This document shows positions 1 to 4,078 of a DNA stretch of 5,461 bases, piece after piece. This DNA is from CAZMXI01 sp964570205 (GTDB lineage: Bacteria > Planctomycetota > Phycisphaerae > Tepidisphaerales > Tepidisphaeraceae). How positions within the stretch are numbered: the stretch's first letter is position 1; every line of letters begins with the position of its first letter. The position numbers were made by a program, and so were the translations under genes. The notes beneath the pieces are model-generated. The model worked only from the letters and a program-made list of their open reading frames with translations. It did no database searches and was not told the DNA's origin. The stretch lies in assembly GCA_964570205.1 (NCBI GenBank), contig CAZMXI010000238.1, forward strand, positions 1 through 5,461, written 5' to 3'.

Positions 1-769
1 GATCCGACCGGAAATGGGTTGCCACATGCGCTGCCGACGCCCAATTGTGCTGGTAATTCCAGATCAAAACTGGAGTTGTGAACAACACCCCGATCCCGAC
101 CGCCAGCCACGGTCCCGCGCGCCCCAACCACCGCTTACCCTCCCGATCGGTCATCATGAACAGCCCCAGCCCCACAAGCCATGCCAGCATGGTGTACTTG
201 GCAAGAAAGCCCATTCCGAGCGCCACCCCCATGATCACCCAAGGCCATCGCTTCTCGCCATCGATCATCAGCTTGGCAGCCATGCACGTGGCCAGCCCCC
301 AGAAGAAGAAGAACGGAGGATCAATCGTCATCAGCATGCTGCCGGCCACGAACATGGGCACCAGATGGTTCAGCAGCACCGCCCCCAGCGCGACCCGTTC
401 GCTTCTAAACAGCTTTGCTGTAAGCCAATACGTCAGGATCGACGTACCCACCGCCAGGACCAGGGCGGGATACCGCACCGCCGGCATGCTGTTGCCGAGC
501 AGTTCGCAGCTTCCCCGGATCAGGTACGCCACCATGGGGCCCTTGCTGTAGTAGCTGAGGCCCAGATCGCGCGACCAGTCCCAGTAATACGCCTCATCCC
601 CCGCCAGGTCGATCGGGCAATCCACGAGCAGGTATCGCAAATGGCTCACGAACCCGAAAAGCAGCACCCCCGCCAGAATCACCCGGCACCGCCAAGGCGT
701 AAGCCACCGAAGCGGCCAAACCTGCTGCGCCCCCAACATATCGGAATGGGAAAATGCGGTTGCGTCCAT
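1..769 (-). CDS. GT39 family membrane glycosyltransferase (ArnT/PMT-like), N-terminal part, cut by window edge
   Basis: Reading the minus strand from an ATG at 769 gives 256 codons open to the window edge; the C-terminal part is missing. Seen: a hydrophobic helix at about residues 29-49, then the loop motif DEAYYWDW (58-65) followed by GLSYYSKGPMVAYLI (70-84), further membrane helices (about 101-118, 126-145, 150-166, 177-206, 219-236), TIDPPFFFFW at 148-157, AKYT at 190-193 and WNYQHNWAS at 237-245. This is the order of landmarks in GT39/PMT GT-C enzymes, which transfer sugars from polyprenyl-phosphate donors on the outer face of the cytoplasmic membrane; the acidic pair D58/E59 sits where the catalytic acidic motif lies in that family. 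The acceptor cannot be told. An in-frame TAG lies just upstream, so the start is ATG 769 or a GTG four codons earlier. No clear Shine-Dalgarno sequence precedes it. The gene follows a terminator, so it is probably transcribed separately from its upstream neighbour. Confidence 0.9.
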   Translation of the reverse strand, partial: MDATAFSHSDMLGAQQVWPLRWLTPWRCRVILAGVLLFGFVSHLRYLLVDCPIDLAGDEAYYWDWSRDLGLSYYSKGPMVAYLIRGSCELLGNSMPAVRYPALVLAVGTSILTYWLTAKLFRSERVALGAVLLNHLVPMFVAGSMLMTIDPPFFFFWGLATCMAAKLMIDGEKRWPWVIMGVALGMGFLAKYTMLAWLVGLGLFMMTDREGKRWLGRAGPWLAVGIGVLFTTPVLIWNYQHNWASAAHVATHFRSD

Positions 770-781
770 GCCAAGCGGCAC

Positions 782-787
782 ATTCTA
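782..787 (-). promoter_or_regulatory. Possible -10 element for the GT39 gene
   Basis: On the minus strand TAGAAT (five of six matches to TATAAT) ends 12 bases before the ATG at 769. No convincing -35 hexamer lies 15-19 bases upstream, where the terminator's T-run sits instead. If used, the message would have a leader of only a few bases, consistent with the lack of a Shine-Dalgarno site. It could equally be chance. Confidence 0.25.
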
Positions 788-804
788 CGCCAAACCGCGC
801 AATG

Positions 805-839
805 AAAAAGGACCGCGGGGCACATCATCCGCGGTCCTT
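805..839 (-). terminator. Intrinsic terminator of the Gly/Gln-rich small protein gene
   Basis: A perfect 11-base inverted repeat (808-818 with 829-839, core GGACCGCGG/CCGCGGTCC) encloses a 10-base loop. On the minus strand it ends in a run of five T (809-805). It lies 38 bases past the stop codon of the 89-residue protein and 36 bases before the GT39 start, so it separates two genes on the same strand. The opposite strand has no comparable T-run after the stem, so it is read as unidirectional. Confidence 0.88.
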
Positions 840-877
840 GCGAGCTTCCATGATTCAGCGACAGTCCTTCCGTCGAA

Positions 878-1147
878 TCATGCACCATACTGGCACGAAC
901 CGTCGCGCTTCTGCTGGCACTGGCCGTTGCCCTTGCCCTGTCCCTGGCCTTGGCCGTTGCGCTGGCACTGGCCCTGACCTTGACCCTGGCACTGCCCGCC
1001 ACCGCTGCCATCGCGTTTGCGGATCTGCTGGCCGTTGCCCTGGCCCTGGCCTTGCCCGTTGCCCGGTCCGCGGCCATTGCCCGCCATCGTAAATGCCGGC
1101 AACATCAGGGCCAACGCCACGCTCGCGGTCACAATCCAATGTCTCAT
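878..1147 (-). CDS. Small exported Gly/Gln/Asn-rich repeat protein with four cysteines
   Basis: An 89-residue protein with no function I recognise. Residues 1-22 form a signal peptide (MRHW, then a hydrophobic stretch VTASVALALMLPAF, likely cleavage after TMA). The mature part of about 67 residues is nearly all Gly, Gln, Asn, Arg and Lys, with cysteines at 53, 61, 77 and 85, three of them in QCQ. It contains an internal duplication: N-GQGQGQG-NGQ...KRDGS at 30-48 and again at 64-84. The reading frame is supported by a strong AAGGAG site six bases before the ATG, by the signal peptide and by a downstream terminator. It diverges from an ECF sigma operon whose third product has a tail of similar composition, so it may be a regulon member; that is inference. 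Such a sequence is probably disordered or a cell-envelope or matrix component, possibly cross-linked or metal-binding through its cysteines. The opposite strand is also open here, but it lacks these signals. Confidence 0.82.
   Translation of the reverse strand: MRHWIVTASVALALMLPAFTMAGNGRGPGNGQGQGQGNGQQIRKRDGSGGGQCQGQGQGQCQRNGQGQGQGKGNGQCQQKRDGSCQYGA
896..1060 (-). repeat. Internal duplication and hexamer-like GGCCAG repeats inside the small protein gene
   Basis: The codons for residues 30-48 (1004-1060) and 64-84 (896-958) encode two copies of the same unit, N-GQGQGQG-(KG)NGQ-xxxKRDGS, offset by about 34 residues with a two-residue insertion in the second. Between and within them the DNA is a degenerate six-base repeat (GGCCAG/GGGCAA/GGTCAG type) encoding Gly-Gln. 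Repeats of this kind expand and contract by slippage, so copy number may differ between related strains. Confidence 0.75.
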
Positions 1148-1153
1148 GTTCTA

Positions 1154-1159
1154 CTCCTT
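1154..1159 (-). promoter_or_regulatory. Ribosome binding site of the small repeat protein
   Basis: AAGGAG on the minus strand, six bases before the ATG at 1147. It fixes the start of the small gene and supports this strand over the open frame opposite. Confidence 0.8.
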
Positions 1160-1164
1160 ATGTG

Positions 1165-1184
1165 TTGAACACCACCCCTTGAAC
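1165..1184. promoter_or_regulatory. Direct repeat TTGAAC x2 in the divergent intergenic region
   Basis: TTGAAC occurs at 1165-1170 and 1179-1184, 14 bases apart, in the short region between the small exported protein gene and the sigma operon. On the minus strand it reads GTTCAA twice. It could be a sigma-factor recognition element or a binding site for a regulator of either gene. No convincing -10 partner is seen at 16-18 bases on either strand, so this is only a candidate. Confidence 0.3.
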
Positions 1185-1206
1185 GAGCACCCATCCGTTT
1201 GCCTGC

Positions 1207-1211
1207 GGAGG
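1207..1211 (+). promoter_or_regulatory. Probable ribosome binding site of the sigma factor gene
   Basis: GGAGG lies 11 bases before the TTG at 1223, separated by a run of seven T. The spacing is long, and this is the only good Shine-Dalgarno match before the conserved part of the protein, so the start choice rests on it. Confidence 0.45.
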
Positions 1212-1222
1212 TTTTTTTAGGA

Positions 1223-1816
1223 TTGTTCGTTAGACTATCGCGGGCGAACGTGGAATTGCACAAGACCGACAACCTGGCCGATGACCTCGCCGACGCCGAC
1301 CTGATGCGTCTTCTGGCCAGCGGCAAGCTCAGCGCCCTGGGCGACCTGGTCCGCCGCCACCAGGACACCGTCCGTGCGTTTGCCTATCGCATGACCCGAC
1401 GGTGGGATCTGGCCGACGACATCGCCCAGGAGGCTTTTCTTCGCGTCTATCGCTCGGCCGCCAACTACCGGCCCACCGCCGCATTCCGCACCTGGCTCTA
1501 CCGGATTGTGGTCAACCTGTGCCTCGACCGCGTGAAGGCGGCCCGGCCCCTGGCGTTGGCGGAGGACCCAGACCTGCCTGCTGGCCAGAGTGCTGACCAG
1601 ATCCTTGCCCTGGAGGAGCAGGCCGCCGCCGTCCATCGCGCGATCGACGCTCTGCCGGAGCGACAGCGGACCGCCCTGATCCTGCATCGTTTTGAGAACC
1701 TGAGCCATTCGCAGATCGCCCAAAGCACCGGCTGGAGCGAATCGGCCGTGGAGAGCCTGTTGAGTCGCGCCTATACCGAGCTGCGACAGAAACTTATGAA
1801 TTGGGACCCAAGATGA
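1223..1816 (+). CDS. RNA polymerase sigma factor, ECF subfamily (sigma-70 family)
   Basis: About 197 residues, the normal size for an ECF sigma factor. Region 2 runs from about residue 37 to 102, with the DLADDIAQEAFLRVY helix (62-76) and FRTWLYRIVVNLCLD (88-102), which bind core polymerase and the -10 element. A short variable linker follows. Region 4 (about 135-192) contains LPERQRTALIL and the helix-turn-helix LSHSQIAQSTGWSESAVES that reads the -35 element. There is no region 3 or region 1.1, as expected for this subfamily. The start is uncertain: TTG 1223 has a GGAGG 11 bases upstream; TTG 1199, GTG 1250 and TTG 1256 are alternatives, all outside the conserved domains. The gene is followed directly by its probable anti-sigma gene and then a CnrX/Spy-like sensor, so its activity is likely held off until an envelope signal is sensed. 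ECF operons commonly autoregulate, but this cannot be seen directly. Confidence 0.93.
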   Translation: MFVRLSRANVELHKTDNLADDLADADLMRLLASGKLSALGDLVRRHQDTVRAFAYRMTRRWDLADDIAQEAFLRVYRSAANYRPTAAFRTWLYRIVVNLCLDRVKAARPLALAEDPDLPAGQSADQILALEEQAAAVHRAIDALPERQRTALILHRFENLSHSQIAQSTGWSESAVESLLSRAYTELRQKLMNWDPR

Positions 1817-1869
1817 CTTTTTCTTCGCAGGGTCCGACGTGCATCGTCGTTCAAGTTATGGAGCATCCT

Positions 1870-2313
1870 ATGTGCCTGACTGAACCACAACTCATCCGGC
1901 TGATCGGCGGCGAGGTCACCGCCCAGCAGCGGGCCGAGTGTTTCGAGCATCTCGAAGCCTGCCCGGTCTGCCGCGATGCCTACGCCCGGCTCCAAGCGAC
2001 CTGGGATGCCCTGGGCACGTGGCAGGTCACGCCACCGCCCAAGGATCTGGCCGCGTCCATTCTGGCCACAGCCGGCCAGGAGAGGGCACACCCTGTCTGG
2101 AGAGGCCGGCTTGCCGTGGCCGCGGCCATCGTTGTTTCCGCCAGCGCGGGCGTTATCGCCGCGCTGGCGATCCCGCAACGATCCCCTGCGGTCGCGAGGG
2201 ACCAGATCACCATCGATCAGGTGGCCGAGGCCATCGGCCTCGACTCCGTCGGCGCTGAGAGCGCCGTCTTTGCCCCCTTGTTCGATCAGACTTCAAACCA
2301 GGAGCCATCATGA
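1870..2313 (+). CDS. Zinc-finger anti-sigma factor, single membrane span
   Basis: A 147-residue protein. Residues 1-45 form a ZAS-type anti-sigma domain with the H27-x3-C31-x2-C34 motif (HLEACPVC) preceded by LIGGEVTAQQRAE. One hydrophobic span (about 81-101) follows, then a short outer segment of about 45 residues rich in acidic and polar residues. Proteins of this design hold their cognate ECF sigma factor at the membrane and release it when the signal is received; the partner here is surely the adjacent upstream sigma factor. ATG 1870 is preferred because GGAG lies six bases upstream and the protein then begins in the usual way for the family. An earlier ATG at 1813 overlaps the sigma stop codon as ATGA and would add 19 residues; translational coupling could use it. 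The stop codon overlaps the next gene's ATG. The outer segment is short, so signal input may come through the next gene product. Confidence 0.88.
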   Translation: MCLTEPQLIRLIGGEVTAQQRAECFEHLEACPVCRDAYARLQATWDALGTWQVTPPPKDLAASILATAGQERAHPVWRGRLAVAAAIVVSASAGVIAALAIPQRSPAVARDQITIDQVAEAIGLDSVGAESAVFAPLFDQTSNQEPS

Positions 2314-2903
2314 AGGCCCTGCGAATCGCATTTATCGCTCTCGCCTGCATCGCCCTGGGTTTTGGGGCGTTTGCAGCCACTCGGGCGGCGCAGTCGGTGG
2401 CGACTCCCGCGTCGGCCGACCCGGCCATGGATACTTTCCTCACCTGGCTGGGCGCTACGGCCGACCAGCGCCAGGAACTCCGCCAGCGCGATCTGAGTTT
2501 CACGGCCGATCTCAAGCAGCTCCGCGAGGGTATTGCCCAGAAGCGATCGGCGCTGGCGGCCGCCCTGGAAGATCCGGCCAGCTCTGATGAACGGATCACC
2601 ACGTATGTTGAGGATGTGATCCAGGCGGATGCCGCCCTCGAACGACGCACGGTGAAATACCTGCTGGCGGTGCGCGACCGCCTGACCAGCCAGCAGAAGC
2701 AGCAGCTTTTCCACCTGTGCGCACGTGGTGTTCGCGAAGGCCCGGGTTGCTGGCGAGGCGGGCAGGGTTTCGGGCCGGGCGGTGGCAAAGGCCTCGGCGC
2801 TGGCGGCGTGGGACAGGGCTTTGGCCCGGGCGGCGGGCAGGGCCCCGGCAGCGGCGGCCGGCGCGGCTTGGGCTGGCGTGGCGGCGATGAGCCGGAGAAC
2901 TGA
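2310..2903 (+). CDS. Periplasmic CnrX/Spy-like sensor protein with glycine-rich C-terminal tail
   Basis: A 197-residue exported or inner-membrane-anchored protein. Residues 5-23 are a hydrophobic N-terminal helix. Residues 39-137 are predicted all-helical: an amphipathic, charged hairpin with WLGATADQRQELRQRD (46-61), LKQLREGIAQKRSALAAAL (69-87) and LLAVRDRLTSQQKQQLF (118-134). The last segment resembles the 'LTxEQ' turn of the CpxP/Spy/CnrX/ZraP superfamily (heavy-metal sensor or chaperone domain). Residues 140-197 are a low-complexity Gly tail, not part of the usual fold. The start has AGGAG five bases upstream and overlaps the anti-sigma stop (ATGA), so it is translationally coupled. In Cnr systems the X protein controls the sigma/anti-sigma pair, and the gene order here fits that role. 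CnrX-type histidine ligands are not evident: the only His is H135, near C137 and C147. A chaperone-like or other stress-sensing role is equally possible. Confidence 0.8.
   Translation: MKALRIAFIALACIALGFGAFAATRAAQSVATPASADPAMDTFLTWLGATADQRQELRQRDLSFTADLKQLREGIAQKRSALAAALEDPASSDERITTYVEDVIQADAALERRTVKYLLAVRDRLTSQQKQQLFHLCARGVREGPGCWRGGQGFGPGGGKGLGAGGVGQGFGPGGGQGPGSGGRRGLGWRGGDEPEN
2760..2843 (+). repeat. Repeated GQGFGPGGG(K/Q)G unit in the sensor tail
   Basis: An 11-residue unit, GQGFGPGGG followed by KG or QG, occurs at residues 151-161 (2760-2792) and 168-178 (2811-2843), with a 17-residue period. The surrounding tail continues as Gly-rich sequence with Arg. Its GQG content recalls the divergent 89-residue protein. 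Confidence 0.75.
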
Positions 2904-2994
2904 ACCGCCGGCGAGATCAGTCGGCATCGACCCGTTACAAACCATCTCCCCCTCCATAAGCGACAACCCGCGCTCGCCCGGTTACAACATGGCC

Positions 2995-3001
2995 AAAGGA
3001 G
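2995..3001 (+). promoter_or_regulatory. Ribosome binding site of the 54-residue protein
   Basis: AAAGGAG lies five bases before the ATG at 3007. This near-perfect site decides the start: the frame is open far upstream, overlapping the sensor's Gly-rich tail, but nothing supports an earlier start. Confidence 0.8.
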
Positions 3002-3006
3002 CGACC

Positions 3007-3171
3007 ATGCGAGCGCAATTCCGCATCTTCAGGGCCGTGTTCAAGTCGTGGCAGAACCTGTGTCAGGAGGCGGCGGACTTCGCCACCGAGATCGGACCCG
3101 AGCGACTGATCTCCATATCCCATTCTGAGGACAAGACCGAAGGCGTCGTGACGGTATGGTACTGGGAATAG
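3007..3171 (+). CDS. Small conserved-type protein of 54 residues, function unknown
   Basis: The protein begins MRAQFRIFRAVFKSW and has a likely amphipathic helix (QNLCQEAADFATEIG, 16-30), then two probable strands, ERLISISHSED (32-42) and EGVVTVWYWE (45-54). No signal peptide or membrane span is seen, so it is probably cytoplasmic. The compact strand-helix-strand-strand pattern and the well-formed aromatic C-terminus look like a real folded domain. From memory, short proteins with 'LISISHS...VVTVWYW' endings occur in planctomycete genomes, but I cannot verify this and give no function. It lies 103 bases after the sensor gene on the same strand with no terminator seen between, so it may be the last gene of the sigma operon or have its own promoter. 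Confidence 0.75.
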   Translation: MRAQFRIFRAVFKSWQNLCQEAADFATEIGPERLISISHSEDKTEGVVTVWYWE

Positions 3172-3255
3172 GCGATGGAGGAAACTGCGAAGACCCCGCC
3201 GCCATCGAAGTCGCGATTCGGTTTCACAGCGCCGTCTACATCTCCGATCGGTTCC

Positions 3256-3278
3256 GGGCCTGACATCCGGCCCTTTGT
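3256..3278 (+). terminator. Possible weak terminator after the 54-residue gene
   Basis: GGGCC (3256-3260) pairs with GGCCC (3269-3273) across an eight-base loop, followed by TTTGT. The stem is short and the T-run poor. It lies between two convergent genes, about 85 bases after the small gene's stop, where a plus-strand terminator is expected. Confidence 0.35.
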
Positions 3279-3306
3279 ATTCCAGGATTCTCGCCATGGC
3301 TCGTCC

Positions 3307-3918
3307 CTACCGCACCACCCGCAGCTTTGGCATTTCCGTTTGCGCAACTTGGCGCTTCACATCTTGCGCATCCAGGTTCTCCAGGTAGCGAACGATGTTC
3401 TGGTACTTGCTGTTGAATCGATACCGCGGCAGTTCAGCCAGCGCTTCATCGGCATCCCACCCCTGCTTCACGATGCGGTACGCCCCCACCGCGCAGCCCG
3501 TGCGGTCGGCCCCGCGATGGCAATGGACAAACACCGGATGATTGGCAGGATCCTCCAGTATCTTGAGGAATGCAAGAACCTCATCCTCGCCGATCTCGTC
3601 GGCGTCGGACTTGATCCGCACATACCGCATGCCCAGGCCCTTGAGCAGTTTTGAGTCGGAGGTGGATGACCGCAGGCTCACGACAGTCCGGATGCCCATC
3701 TTCTTCAACTCGGCAAAGCCCTCGGCCGTCGGCTGCGCACCGCGATACAAAGTCGGGGAAACCTGCGCGAAATTGGGCACGCCTTGAAGCTCGACGGACG
3801 TTGCCTGCGTTGCCACGCCTCGCGGCCCAGCCGGCGCCGTCCTGGCCTTCTCAGAACAGCCCGGGGAGGTCAGAGCCAGAAACAAGAGCACTGATATGCA
3901 CGAACGGCAACGATTCAT
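3307..3918 (-). CDS. Exported dual-specificity/tyrosine-type phosphatase, possible lipoprotein
   Basis: A 203-residue protein. Residues 1-21 are an export signal: MNRCRSC, a hydrophobic stretch SVLLFLALTS, then PGC. C21 could be a lipidated cysteine, but SPGC is not a canonical lipobox. After a Pro/Ala/Thr-rich linker (22-46) comes the phosphatase domain: NFAQVSPTLYRGAQP (49-63), GIRTVVSLR (75-83) and the active-site loop HCHRGADRTG (132-141), with nucleophile C133 and phosphate-binding R139. D105 or D107 is a candidate general acid. This is the cysteine phosphatase signature CxxxxxR of dual-specificity/Siw14-like enzymes, which remove phosphate from proteins, inositol phosphates or other substrates; the substrate here is unknown. 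Being exported, it should act outside the cytoplasm. ATG 3918 has AGGTG seven bases upstream; longer in-frame starts up to 4056 would bury the signal peptide and were not chosen. It diverges from the beta-helix gene. Confidence 0.88.
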   Translation of the reverse strand: MNRCRSCISVLLFLALTSPGCSEKARTAPAGPRGVATQATSVELQGVPNFAQVSPTLYRGAQPTAEGFAELKKMGIRTVVSLRSSTSDSKLLKGLGMRYVRIKSDADEIGEDEVLAFLKILEDPANHPVFVHCHRGADRTGCAVGAYRIVKQGWDADEALAELPRYRFNSKYQNIVRYLENLDAQDVKRQVAQTEMPKLRVVR

Positions 3919-3925
3919 GATGTCA

Positions 3926-3930
3926 CACCT
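3926..3930 (-). promoter_or_regulatory. Ribosome binding site of the phosphatase gene
   Basis: AGGTG on the minus strand, seven bases before the ATG at 3918. It supports the start that places the signal peptide at the N-terminus. Confidence 0.5.
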
Positions 3931-3969
3931 GCTGGTAGGTTTGTCGAGGGTCTTGGCCCGTGCACGGCA

Positions 3970-3978
3970 TGGTACAAT
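3970..3978 (+). promoter_or_regulatory. Possible extended -10 promoter element for the beta-helix gene
   Basis: TGGTACAAT matches the extended -10 pattern TGnTATAAT at eight of nine positions counting n. The best -35 candidate, TCTTGG at 3951-3956 with a 16-base spacer, is poor, as is common with extended -10 promoters. It would give a leader of roughly 95 bases for the gene starting at 4079. Confidence 0.35.
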
Positions 3979-3994
3979 GGACGACCGGACGACG

Positions 3995-4029
3995 TAAGAT
4001 GCGGCCTGATTGATGATTGATAAGATGCG
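3995..4029. repeat. Nested short repeats in the divergent intergenic region
   Basis: TAAGATGCG occurs at 3995-4003 and 4021-4029. Between the copies GATTGAT is repeated in tandem (4008-4014, 4015-4021). The region is AT-richer than its surroundings and lies between the phosphatase and beta-helix genes, inside the predicted leader of the latter. It may be a regulator-binding site; no known operator is recognised. Confidence 0.5.
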
Positions 4030-4078
4030 CCAGGCGTGAATCGCACGGCGCTGCATTCCGGCTCAGAGAGGTCCATCG

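Noticed and set aside
14..805. Long plus-strand open frame opposite the glycosyltransferase gene
   Set aside because: Its product is a His/Pro/Arg/Gln-rich sequence without domains, while the minus strand encodes a clear GT39 protein. It is a GC-driven shadow.
950..1168. Plus-strand frame giving an Ala/Leu/Val-rich, membrane-like peptide across the repeat region
   Set aside because: The hydrophobic look is a by-product of reading GGCCAG-type repeats in reverse complement. The minus frame has the ribosome site, signal peptide and terminator.
2286..2966. 226-residue minus-strand frame opposite the sensor gene
   Set aside because: Ala/Arg-rich shadow with no motif or ribosome binding site; the plus strand has coupled genes with good starts.
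2934..2987. GTTACAA at 2934-2940 and 2981-2987 before the 54-residue gene
   Set aside because: A seven-base repeat at this distance is easily chance, and no promoter pattern is built from it.
2725..3006. Upstream extension of the 54-residue protein
   Set aside because: It is an out-of-frame reading of the sensor's Gly-rich tail. The strong ribosome binding site at 2995-3001 points to ATG 3007.
3175..3654. 159-residue plus-strand frame after the small gene
   Set aside because: Most of it lies opposite the phosphatase gene, and the first 40 residues are a Pro/Ser-rich low-complexity sequence with no recognisable domain.
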